The translations under genes and the position numbers were made by a program. From CAVWQV01 sp963757115 (GTDB lineage: Bacteria > Pseudomonadota > Alphaproteobacteria > Acetobacterales > Acetobacteraceae): DNA of 64,000 bases. Below are positions 35,576 through 44,139 of this stretch, piece by piece. The notes beneath the pieces were generated by a model, which saw only the letters and a list, made by a program, of their open reading frames with translations, searched no databases and was not told where the DNA came from. Numbering within the stretch: the first letter of the stretch is position 1; every line of letters begins with the position of its first letter. Location: positions 186,001 to 250,000 of the forward strand of contig CAVWQV010000014.1 in the NCBI GenBank assembly GCA_963757115.1, written 5' to 3'.

Positions 35576-36641
35576 TCACCGGGACATCACGTCCCGCCCG
35601 CCACGCCGGACGGTCAGCCGGACGCTGTTGCCGGGCGGCGTCGCGGCGACCGCCTTGACCAGACTGCGGGCCGTGTCGACGTGCTCGCCGTTCACCGCCG
35701 TGACCAGATCGCCCGTCCGCATCCCGGCACGCGCCGCCGGCCCGTTGCGTTCTACGCCGGCGATCATCACCCCGTCATGTTCCGCAGCACCCGGTCGGTC
35801 CTGGACCGAGACACCGAGCCAGCCGCGCTCCACATGCCCGCCATTGCGCAACCGCTCGACGATGGGTTGGGCGACCTCGCTCGGGATGGCGAACCCGATA
35901 CCGACCGATCCGCCGGAAGGCGACACGATGGCCGTGTTGATGCCGATCACGTCGCCGTTCATGTTGAATGTAGGGCCGCCCGAGTTGCCGGGATTGATCG
36001 GCGCATCGAGCTGGAGGAAGTCGTCGAACGGCCCGGCACCGATATCCCGGCCGCGTGCCGAGACGATGCCGACGGAAACCGAACCCCCGAGGCCGAACGG
36101 ATTGCCGGCGGCCAGGATCCAATCGCCGGTCTCCACCTTGCGACTGTCGCCCCAGCTGACGGACGGGAGGGTGCGCCGGGCGTCGACTTTGATGACGGCG
36201 ATATCGGTGAGCTCGTCGGTGCCGACCACCCGTGCAGCGAGCTCGTGCCGTCCGTCAGCGAAACCACGATCTTGTCGGCGTGCCCGACCACGTGGTTGTT
36301 GGTGACGATCACGCCGGACGGGTCGACGATGACGCCCGATCCGCGCCCAGCATCTGTTCGCGCCGGTTGCGGAAGCGCTGGCGGAACTGTCGCTCGAACG
36401 GCGTGTCGCGGAGTTCCGGCGGCAATTGCGCCAGGATGTCCCCGCCCGAAACGACTTCGGTCACGGCGATGTTGACGACGGCTGGCAGCACACGACGCAC
36501 CAGCGGCGCGAAGCTTGCCGGCGCTTCGCCCCGGCGTGCAGCCGAGGTCGCCGAATCAGGCGCGCATGCCGCGACGCATAGGGCAAACACCGTCAGGAGC
36601 AGCCGTGCATGACGCCAGTAGGATGGCGAAACCGCGATCAT
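35576..36641 (-). pseudogene. HtrA/DegQ-type trypsin-like serine protease with lipoprotein signal, two frameshifts
   Basis: Periplasmic or membrane-anchored protease. N-terminus MIAVSPSYWRHARLLLTVFA with lipobox VAAC just after. Catalytic triad pieces lie in three frames: His in VTNNHVVGHADKIVV, Asp in ELTDIAVIKVD, Ser in NPGNSGGPTFN; a single PDZ domain (GVMIAGVERNGPAARAGM) follows and the protein ends at 35576. One missing base near 36341 and another near 36244 (both can be fixed by adding a G on the coding strand) restore a continuous frame of about 355 residues. It precedes a two-component system on the same strand. The intact DegP-type paralogue is at 56297-57811. Confidence 0.82.
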
Positions 36642-36725
36642 CAGCAGACTAACTCCGAACGGGCACGGGCGCTCCGAGCCTCGCAGCTTCAAGGACATGG
36701 CACCTGCGCGCGAAGGCAACAAGCG

Positions 36726-39149
36726 TTATGGAGCAGCGCCGTTTTCGGGCCAGCGGTGCTTGGGGTAGCGCCCGCGCATGTCCTTTCGCACATCGGCCCA
36801 GGCCTGGCGCCAGAACCCGGCGATATCGCCGGTGATCGCGACCGGCCGGCCGGCCGGGGACAACAGGGCGAGCCGGAGCGGAACCCGGCCTGCCGCGAGT
36901 TGCGGCGTCGTTGCGAGGCCGAAGAACGCCTGCGCCCTTGCCGAAGCGAGCGGGACTGGCTCGGCGTAGTCCACGGCGGCGCGGCCGCCGGGCAGGTCGA
37001 GATGCGTCGGCAGCTCCCGGTCGAGCCGGGCAGCCAAGGCCCATGGCAGAAGCCCGCGGAGGATGACGGCGAGATCGAGCCGGGCCAGATCCGCCAGGCG
37101 GGACATGCCGTCGAGGTGCGGCGCCAACCAATCGGATACCGTCGCGGCAAGGCGTGTGTCCGACAGGTCGGGCCAGGTTTCGGGTTCCAACGCCCGCAAC
37201 AGCGCGACCCGCGCCTGAAGCTGGCGCGCGTGCGCCGTCCAGGGCAGCGCGCGCAACCCGTCCGCCGCCACGGCGTCGGCCAGGCTTCCCGCGGTTGTGG
37301 CGGGCGGCGCCATTTCCGTGCGGTCGCTCAGCACCAGAGCGCCGAGCCGCCGTCGGCGGCGTGATACCACCGCGCCGGCCACCGCATCGAAGCCTGCTTC
37401 CACCGTTTCGGTCACCTGTGCCGCGATCGTCGGCGGCAGCGCGTCGGGGTCGAGCGGCGCGGCGAGGCGGATGCGCGCGGACCCCTTCAGATCGAGCGCG
37501 GCGACGGCCAGCAGCTTCGCCGCGGCCAGCCGGTCGGTCCGGCCGAGGCGCGCCCCGCTGCCGTCCGCCATGCGGAAGGAGCCCGGCTCGCCGCGCCCTT
37601 GCGCGATACGGTCGGGGAAGCCGGCCGCGAGCAGATGGCCAGGATCGCCGCCCGCCCTCGTGTCCTGCCGCAGGCCGAGCCGCCGGCGATACTGGCCAGC
37701 AGCCCGGCGGATGCGAAACAGCGCGCCGCGATCAGCAGCCGGGTCGCCGTCTGCGATGGCGGCGAGCCGGAGACCGATATCGGCCGGGGCGTCGGGGCCG
37801 GCGCGCAGCGGGTCGCGCTCCTCAAGCAACGCCGCGAGATCGGCGGCCAGCGCTGCCTCGCCGTCTCCCGACGCGGCCAGCATGAGCGCGGCAAGGCGCG
37901 GGTGCGCGCCGATCTCCGCCATGCGCCGGCCCGCTGCCGTGATCCGGCCATCCGCGTCGAGCCCGCCCAGTCGCTGGAGCAGGCTCGCCGCCGCCTTCAG
38001 GGCGGCAGGGGGTGGGGGGTCGGGGAACGGCAGCTCCGCCGGGGGAGCACCCCAGGCGGCGCAGTCGAGTGCGAGCGACGACAACTCGGCATCGAGGATC
38101 TCCGGCCGCTCATAGGGCGCGAGGCCGCGATGCAGCGCTTCGGTCCAAAGCCGGATGGCGACGCCGGGCGCCTCGCGCCCCGCTCGCCCGGCGCGCTGCT
38201 CGGCCGCGGCGCGGCTGATCCTGACCGTGGCGAGCCGGGTGAGCCCGTTCGCCGTCGAGCCGGGGGAGCGCCGCCAACCGCCGTCGACGACGACCCGGAT
38301 CCCCGGCACGGTCAGCGAGGTTTCGGCGACCGAGGTCGCGAGCACCACCCGACGCCCCTCGGCCGGGCGGAGTGCCCGATCCTGCTCGCCGGGAGGGAGC
38401 TCGCCATGCAGCGGCAGCACGAGGGCGCCGCAGTGTTCCAGCGCCGCTTGGGCTCGCCGGATCTCGGCCATGCCGGGGAGAAATGCGAGCACGTCGCCGT
38501 CGTGCGCGGCGAGCGCCGCACGGATTGCGCGAGCAAGCGCCTCCGGGAGTTCGCGGGCTGATGGGATGTCCCGCTTCGCGTGCTCCACCCGGACGGGATG
38601 CATCCGGCCCGCACTCTCGATCACCCGCGCGTCCATCAATGCCGCCAAGCGCGCGCCGTCCGTGGTGGCGGACATGGCCAGGAGCCGCAGCTCCGGGCGA
38701 AGCGCCCGCTGCAAGTCGAGGCAGAACGCAAGAGCAAGATCGGCCTGCAACGCGCGCTCGTGGATCTCATCGAACAGCACGGCGGCCACACCGTCGAGGC
38801 CCGGATCAGTCTGCATCCGGCGCACCAGGAGGCCTTCCGTCACCACCTCGATCCGGGTCGCGGCGGAAACGGCGGCGTCGAGCCGGGTGCGGTAGCCCAC
38901 CGTTTGCCCCGGCGTCTCGCCCAAGAGGTCCGCCATCCGGGATGCCGCGGCGCGCGCGGCCAGCCGGCGCGGCTCCAGCATCAGGATGCGCCCATCCTCG
39001 CGCCAGGGCGCCTCGAGCAGGGCGAGTGGCACCAAAGTAGTCTTGCCTGCGCCCGGAGGTGCGATCAAAACAGCGTTGGCGCCCGCCGCCAGCGTTTCCT
39101 GGAGCACAGGGAGGGCATCGGAGACGGGCAGTTCGGGCAAGGCGGGCAT
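36726..39149 (-). CDS. hrpB: ATP-dependent RNA helicase HrpB (DEAH family)
   Basis: 807 aa, typical for HrpB. N-terminal RecA-like domain with Walker A IAPPGAGKTTLVPLALLE and motif II LFDEIHERALQADLAL, SAT motif as AMSATTDG; second domain has ATSVAETSLTVPGIRVVVDGG and QRAGRAGREAPGVAIRLW. The C-terminal HrpB-specific domain ends GFWRQAWADVRKDMRGRYPK followed by HRWPENGAAP, diagnostic for the family. RNA role in the cell is poorly defined. Its ATG overlaps an ATG on the opposite strand (CATG at 39147-39150), so promoters for hrpB and dsbD must lie in each other's coding region. Confidence 0.95.
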   Translation of the reverse strand: MPALPELPVSDALPVLQETLAAGANAVLIAPPGAGKTTLVPLALLEAPWREDGRILMLEPRRLAARAAASRMADLLGETPGQTVGYRTRLDAAVSAATRIEVVTEGLLVRRMQTDPGLDGVAAVLFDEIHERALQADLALAFCLDLQRALRPELRLLAMSATTDGARLAALMDARVIESAGRMHPVRVEHAKRDIPSARELPEALARAIRAALAAHDGDVLAFLPGMAEIRRAQAALEHCGALVLPLHGELPPGEQDRALRPAEGRRVVLATSVAETSLTVPGIRVVVDGGWRRSPGSTANGLTRLATVRISRAAAEQRAGRAGREAPGVAIRLWTEALHRGLAPYERPEILDAELSSLALDCAAWGAPPAELPFPDPPPPAALKAAASLLQRLGGLDADGRITAAGRRMAEIGAHPRLAALMLAASGDGEAALAADLAALLEERDPLRAGPDAPADIGLRLAAIADGDPAADRGALFRIRRAAGQYRRRLGLRQDTRAGGDPGHLLAAGFPDRIAQGRGEPGSFRMADGSGARLGRTDRLAAAKLLAVAALDLKGSARIRLAAPLDPDALPPTIAAQVTETVEAGFDAVAGAVVSRRRRRLGALVLSDRTEMAPPATTAGSLADAVAADGLRALPWTAHARQLQARVALLRALEPETWPDLSDTRLAATVSDWLAPHLDGMSRLADLARLDLAVILRGLLPWALAARLDRELPTHLDLPGGRAAVDYAEPVPLASARAQAFFGLATTPQLAAGRVPLRLALLSPAGRPVAITGDIAGFWRQAWADVRKDMRGRYPKHRWPENGAAP

Positions 39150-39168
39150 GGTGCTGGCGCTCTACCAC

Positions 39169-40917
39169 ATGCGGATGGTGCTGATCGCGACGGCGGCGGC
39201 GCTGCTGACCGTAGCGCCCGCGCTCGCCCTCGAATCAGCGCCGGTCAAGTCAACTCGCTCGACCGCTTCCCTCGTCTCGGACACCGACGCGGTTGCGGCC
39301 GGCCAGCCGTTCCGGCTCGGCTTGCACCTCGTGCTTGCGCCGGGTTGGCACACCTACGGTCCGGATTCAGGCGACGCCGGCGTTCCGGCCGAATTGAAGC
39401 TCGATCTTCCGAAGGGGGCGAAAGCCGGGGCGATCGACTGGCCCAAGACGCAGCGTTTCGTCGACGGCGGGGTGACGACCTACGGCTACGAAGGGGACGT
39501 GCTTCTGCCGCTCACGGTGACGCCCGCCGGCCCGCTCGCGATCTCCGCGCATGCGAACTGGCTCGTGTGCAAGGATATCTGCGTCCCCGAAGAGGCTAGC
39601 TTCCGGATCGACTTGCCGGCTGGCCAGCCTGCGCCCTCCGCACAGGCGGCGCTGTTCGGCGAGCCTGCCCCGAACCCGGAGCCCGCCCTGGCCGACGCGG
39701 TGCCCTCGCTCGGTCGGCTTCTTCTTCTCGCGTTCCTGGGCGGGCTGGTGCTCAACCTGATGCCCTGCGTGTTTCCGGTGCTGGCGATGAAGGCGGTCAG
39801 CCTGGCCAACGGCGTGGCGCGGAACGAGGTCCGGACGCAGGCGGCGCTCTATTCCACGGGAGTGGTGGTCGCCTTCGCGGGCTTGGGGGGCGTCCTGCTC
39901 GCGGCGCGTGCCCTCGGCGATGCCGCCGGCTGGGGCTTTCAGTTCCAATCCCCGGTTTTCGTCACCGCGATGGCGTGGCTGCTTTTCGCCATAGGACTCA
40001 ACCTGTCGGGCGTGTTCGAGTTTGGCCACGGGCTGGTGTCCACGGGCCACGAGCTCACCTGCCGGGAAGGCCACGTCGGCAGCTTCTTCACCGGCCTTCT
40101 GGCCGTCGTGGTGGCCACCCCTTGCACCGCGCCGTTCATGGGCGTCGCGGTGGCCGCCGCTCTGTCCGGGCCGAGCGTGCTTGCCTTGCTGGTGTTCGCG
40201 GTCATGGGCCTGGGCCTCGCCGCCCCGTCCTTGCTGCTGGCCGCCGCCCCGGGGCTGGCGCATTTCGCACCCCGCCCCGGCCGATGGATGCTGCTGCTGA
40301 AGCAGGCGCTCGCGTTCCCGATGTATGGCGCGGCGGTCTGGCTGGCCTGGGTGGTGAGCCAGGAAGCCGGCTCGGCCGGGGTGCTGGCGGTGCTCGCCGG
40401 CCTCTTGCTGATAGGGTTCGCTGCCTGGGCCTACGGCGCGGCGCACGGACGGGTCGGAGCTGGTGCCCGGATCGGACGGGCCGCGGCGATCGCCGCCTGT
40501 CTGGCCGCGGTCGGACTGCTGACAGGGATCACGTCCGCTCCCCCCGAGGTCAGTGCGACGGAGGCCGGGTCCGGCGCGGAGCCGTTCTCGGCGGCTCGCT
40601 TAGCCGCGCTGCGAGCCGCCGGGCGCCCGGTGTTCGTCAACATGACGGCGGCGTGGTGTGTCACCTGCCTCGTCAACGAGCGCGTGGCGATCGGGACGGC
40701 AGCCGTGCGCGAGGCATTCCACACGGCGCGGGTCGCCTATTTGAAGGGGGACTGGACCCGTCAGGACCCCGAAATCAGCGCCTTCCTTCGCGCCCACGGC
40801 CGCGACGGCGTGCCGCTCTACGTCTACTTCCCGGCAGATAACGGGCCGCCTGCCGTCCTGCCGCAGATTCTGACCCAGAGCGCCCTGCTGGACGAGATCG
40901 CGCGCAGCCGAAGCTGA
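39169..40917 (+). CDS. dsbD: Thiol:disulfide interchange protein DsbD (cytochrome c biogenesis protein fold)
   Basis: Transfers electrons from cytoplasmic thioredoxin to periplasmic partners. About 582 aa. Signal region then N-terminal DsbD-alpha-like domain with NWLVCKDICVPEEASF (two cysteines); central eight-helix domain with LMPCVFPVLAMKAVSLA and VVATPCTAPFMGVAVAAAL, where the two PC cysteines are the redox pair; C-terminal thioredoxin-like domain with NMTAAWCVTCLVNERVA (CxxC). Start not certain: ATGs at 39148, 39169 and 39175 are all near; 39169/39175 give a standard signal peptide. Probably serves DsbC-like isomerases and the Ccm pathway. Confidence 0.93.
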   Translation: MRMVLIATAAALLTVAPALALESAPVKSTRSTASLVSDTDAVAAGQPFRLGLHLVLAPGWHTYGPDSGDAGVPAELKLDLPKGAKAGAIDWPKTQRFVDGGVTTYGYEGDVLLPLTVTPAGPLAISAHANWLVCKDICVPEEASFRIDLPAGQPAPSAQAALFGEPAPNPEPALADAVPSLGRLLLLAFLGGLVLNLMPCVFPVLAMKAVSLANGVARNEVRTQAALYSTGVVVAFAGLGGVLLAARALGDAAGWGFQFQSPVFVTAMAWLLFAIGLNLSGVFEFGHGLVSTGHELTCREGHVGSFFTGLLAVVVATPCTAPFMGVAVAAALSGPSVLALLVFAVMGLGLAAPSLLLAAAPGLAHFAPRPGRWMLLLKQALAFPMYGAAVWLAWVVSQEAGSAGVLAVLAGLLLIGFAAWAYGAAHGRVGAGARIGRAAAIAACLAAVGLLTGITSAPPEVSATEAGSGAEPFSAARLAALRAAGRPVFVNMTAAWCVTCLVNERVAIGTAAVREAFHTARVAYLKGDWTRQDPEISAFLRAHGRDGVPLYVYFPADNGPPAVLPQILTQSALLDEIARSRS

Positions 40918-41044
40918 GCGGCTGGTGAGGCGTGCCGGATGTCCCCGCTTGCCCGAAGCAACAAACGGGAGCACGCTGGTCTCGTGAATCCGTGCAGATC
41001 AAACAAACGGTCTTGTACAAAAGAGTAAAAGAGGGAGGAACACT

Positions 41045-41509
41045 ATGGCACGACTCATGTTGCCGGCTGCGGCTGCGGTCATTTTTTCCGCAATGCCTGC
41101 GCTCGCGCTGGAGTCCAATGTAACGGTAAAATCTTCCATGGATCCGGGTACGGTTTGGAAGAAAATAGGAGACTTCTGCGGAATCAAGTCTTGGATCCCC
41201 GCGGTTTCCGGCTGCGTGATCAGCCCGGACGGCAAGCGGAGGACGGTTGCGCTAAAGGAGGGTGGGGAGGTCGTCGAGCACTTGGACGATTGGAATGATA
41301 CGAAACGCAGCTACACTTACTCGATCATTTCAGGCCCGCTGCCAGTCTCCGACTACCGATCCACGCTTACCGTACTACCGGACGCGAACGGTTCGGCGGT
41401 GAACTGGCATAGCACCTACGAAGCAAAAGGAGTCTCCGACGCGGAGGCCAAGAAATTGATCGATGGCATTTACGAGGACGGAGCGAAGAGTCTGCTCGGC
41501 GGTAAGTAA
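41045..41509 (+). CDS. Exported SRPBCC-family protein
   Basis: 154 aa with signal peptide MARLMLPAAAAVIFSAMPAL to ALA, then a START/polyketide-cyclase-like fold: NVTVKSSMDPGTVWKKIGDF, CGIKSWIPAVSGC, GEVVEHLDDWNDTKRSYTYS and a C-terminal helix AEAKKLIDGIYEDGAKSLLG. These helix-grip proteins bind hydrophobic ligands, but the substrate is unknown. Two cysteines (FCGIKSW and SGCV) may form a disulfide in the periplasm, sensible next to dsbD. ATG 41045 has GAGGGAGGA upstream. The codon usage around 41000-41500 is less GC-rich than the neighbours. Confidence 0.85.
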   Translation: MARLMLPAAAAVIFSAMPALALESNVTVKSSMDPGTVWKKIGDFCGIKSWIPAVSGCVISPDGKRRTVALKEGGEVVEHLDDWNDTKRSYTYSIISGPLPVSDYRSTLTVLPDANGSAVNWHSTYEAKGVSDAEAKKLIDGIYEDGAKSLLGGK

Positions 41510-41566
41510 ACTTTTGAGTGCGCGGGCTTAGTCGCACTTCCACTCGAGCTGTCGCCCACGTTCGTC

Positions 41567-41589
41567 ATGCCCGGACTTGATCCGGGCAT
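41567..41589. repeat. REP-like palindrome (ATGCCCGGA...TCCGGGCAT)
   Basis: Perfect 9-base inverted repeat ATGCCCGGA (41567-41575) / TCCGGGCAT (41581-41589) with CTTGA as loop. This is the core of a palindromic repeat family found widely between genes in alphaproteobacteria. It lies between the convergent SRPBCC (+) and AsmA (-) genes and may also terminate transcription from either side. Confidence 0.7.
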
Positions 41590-41662
41590 TGACATGCCGG
41601 CAATCGGGTTCACCGGACGTGGTCGGCCTCGGTGGTTCGCAGCCGGCAACAGATCGCTGACC

Positions 41663-44035
41663 TTAGCGCTGGCGTGCCTGCGGCGGCTCGAGCCCGGCGT
41701 CAGCGCACATCTGCGGCCGGTCGCCACCGAACCACGCATCGATCAGCAGGCCCAATTTGTCGAGGCCGTCCGCGTCGAGCCGTCCTTTCACGTCGCGGAA
41801 CGGTCCCTCCACCAGCACCGGGACGGAAACTTTCGAGCCGGAGACCTCCGCCATAGGACGCATCTTCAACGCGACCGTCTCTGCGCCGAGATCGACCTGC
41901 CCGACCCCGTCCAGTTTCAAATAAGTGGTGTTGAGGGCGATGGTACGGAAACGACCGACCCCCTTACTGAACGCGCCGACAAGACCGAAGCAGCGGATCG
42001 CGGTTACTCCCTGGGGAGGCACGGTGATACCCAAAGCTTTCAGAGGTGCTGAGGCCAGCTCAATCAGGGCCGCGTTGCTTAGGCTGCCGCCGGTCATGGT
42101 CGCGGCGAACGTGCCGTCGAGCGAGCCCGCTAGATCGCCCGCGCTCCGCCCGACGGCGCGTAGCTCGGTGCCGAGCTGCACTGTTCCGGTCGCTTCGCCT
42201 GGTAGACCGGCGAGACGACCGATCGTCGCGAGCGGGACCGCCGGAGCCTGCACGGTAAGACTGACCGGAACGTTGTCGGTCGAAGCGTCGATCGTGAGCG
42301 ACATCCTGAGCGGGCCGCCGGGCAGTGCCATCTGCAACCGGCCGGGACGCATCCCACCCTGCTTGATCTGCAATTCAATCTCGGTTTTCGGCCAGACCTT
42401 GTGCAGGAATGTCGGGGCGGCGACATCGAGCGTCAGGTTCATGGGCGGGCCCCGCAGCACGTCCCACGGCAGCGCTGCGTCCGATATCACCTTCGTGCTC
42501 GGCGGCGTGGCTGTCGCGTGTCTTGCCGCCGTAGTCGTTCCCGATGACGGCATGAGGGCGTCCAGATCGAGCCGGTTCGAATGGAGTTTGGCGTCCAGCC
42601 CCATGTTGGATTGGAGGTTGATTGTCATGTCGCCGGCGAGGTCGCCTTGCCGCGCCGATAGCTTGACGCCTCGGAGCGTCAGGGACGCGAGATCGGCGGG
42701 AACCAGCAACCGCCCGGCGAGAGACACGTCCGTGAGCGGCGGCAGTGCACGTGGCAGGGTCGGATGCAATGCGGCCAACGCCGGGGCACGCCCGGCGACT
42801 GTCACGTCCAGCCCGTCGAAGCGGGCGGTGCTCAATGCCAGGTCGCCCTTGATCCCCAGGTTGCTCGTCGTACCACCGGGGGCTTTGCCTCCGTTCGCGG
42901 CAGCCTGGGTCTGGGCCGTCAGATCGACAGGCAACTTCACCGGCCCGTCCATCTGCTCGGGCACACCGAACGTACCGCCGAGCGTGACCGCCTGGCCGGC
43001 GAGGCTCCCAGTGGTGGATAGCGTGGCCCGCCTTCCGGCTTCGGGCAGCGACACGTCGGTGGCTCCGAGCTTCAGGCCGGGTAGCCGGTCACCCAGGTCG
43101 ACACCGTCGAAATGCAGCTTCGTCGCACCGATCACCGGCAAGCTGCCCAGCGCCGGGCCGTTCGTCAGGTGCGTTGAAAGCAGCACCTTGCGCAGCGCCG
43201 GCAACTGCATTTCCGGCAGTAAGGCATTCAGCTTCTCAAGCGCCGGCGCGTTCGCCTCGATCTGCATATCGTAGTCGCCTGCGAGCTTCATCATTCCCTT
43301 GGCCGAGGCGGTGGCGTCGAAGGCAGCGAAGTTGACCTCGGTATTCCAGGGGTCGAACACGCCAGCTGTCGGCCTCGCCGAAGCACGAACGCTGAACGGC
43401 TGATTGTCCGAGTAGACGAGCACCGCGAAGAGCCTCAGGGGCGCGTCCTCCCTCGGATGTTGCAGATCAAACGACCGTATCCCCGCCACTTGCGTGCGTG
43501 CGGGCGTTCGCAACGTCATCATCCCGTTCTGTACGTGCACGCTGCGAAACCGCAGGGTGATGCTTGGGCCAAGTCGCGTGGAGGGTGCCTGCGCTTCGGC
43601 CGTGCTCTTTGCGGGCGCTGCGTCCCTTGATTGCGCGGCGTCCGAAGTGAATACCCAGTTCGGCTTGCCGCCGACCTGCTCGAACAGGATGTTCGGCCCG
43701 ATCAGCGTCAGTTCGACGAACTCGATGCGCCCCCAAAGCAAGGGCAGCAGCGACACTTGCGCCGTGATCCGTTCGGCCCGGCCCATGTCGGGGCGTGTTC
43801 CGCCGGGCAGGTTAGCCAACTTCACGTCGCGGATCTCGATTGTCGGCCAAAGCGATCGGGTAATCCGAACCGGGCCGTCCAAGCTCAAGGCTCGTCCCGT
43901 CGCTTCCTGCACGACGGCGGCGATCTCGGGCTTGTAGTCGTTCGGGTCCACCGTCGCGATCAAGGCGCCCACCGCGCCGATCGGCAACACGATCAGGATC
44001 GCAGCCGCCACCAGCCACCAGGCTCGTCGACTCAC
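41663..44035 (-). CDS. AsmA family protein
   Basis: Large envelope protein of the AsmA/TamB-like superfamily (bridge-type lipid transport candidates), 790 aa. A short cytoplasmic N-terminus and one membrane helix (RRAWWLVAAAILIVLPIG to ALIATV) precede the AsmA start motif VDPNDYKPEIAAVVQEATGR and ALSLDGPVRITRSLWPTIEI. The rest is periplasmic beta-rich repeats ending with FRTIALNTTYLKLDGVGQVD-type AsmA C-terminal strands. The start is GTG 44035 (VSRRAWW), preceded by AAAGGTG; the frame stays open far upstream over the smc end in non-coding character. Paralogues are common in this group. Confidence 0.88.
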   Translation of the reverse strand: MSRRAWWLVAAAILIVLPIGAVGALIATVDPNDYKPEIAAVVQEATGRALSLDGPVRITRSLWPTIEIRDVKLANLPGGTRPDMGRAERITAQVSLLPLLWGRIEFVELTLIGPNILFEQVGGKPNWVFTSDAAQSRDAAPAKSTAEAQAPSTRLGPSITLRFRSVHVQNGMMTLRTPARTQVAGIRSFDLQHPREDAPLRLFAVLVYSDNQPFSVRASARPTAGVFDPWNTEVNFAAFDATASAKGMMKLAGDYDMQIEANAPALEKLNALLPEMQLPALRKVLLSTHLTNGPALGSLPVIGATKLHFDGVDLGDRLPGLKLGATDVSLPEAGRRATLSTTGSLAGQAVTLGGTFGVPEQMDGPVKLPVDLTAQTQAAANGGKAPGGTTSNLGIKGDLALSTARFDGLDVTVAGRAPALAALHPTLPRALPPLTDVSLAGRLLVPADLASLTLRGVKLSARQGDLAGDMTINLQSNMGLDAKLHSNRLDLDALMPSSGTTTAARHATATPPSTKVISDAALPWDVLRGPPMNLTLDVAAPTFLHKVWPKTEIELQIKQGGMRPGRLQMALPGGPLRMSLTIDASTDNVPVSLTVQAPAVPLATIGRLAGLPGEATGTVQLGTELRAVGRSAGDLAGSLDGTFAATMTGGSLSNAALIELASAPLKALGITVPPQGVTAIRCFGLVGAFSKGVGRFRTIALNTTYLKLDGVGQVDLGAETVALKMRPMAEVSGSKVSVPVLVEGPFRDVKGRLDADGLDKLGLLIDAWFGGDRPQMCADAGLEPPQARQR

Positions 44036-44139
44036 ACTGCACCTTTTCGGAGCGAAGCTGCCCGGTCCCGTTCCGGCAACGCACCTAAGGCTTAAGCGTT
44101 TCCGGTGCCGCGCGGAAGCGCGTGGTGCGGCGCGCGCTG

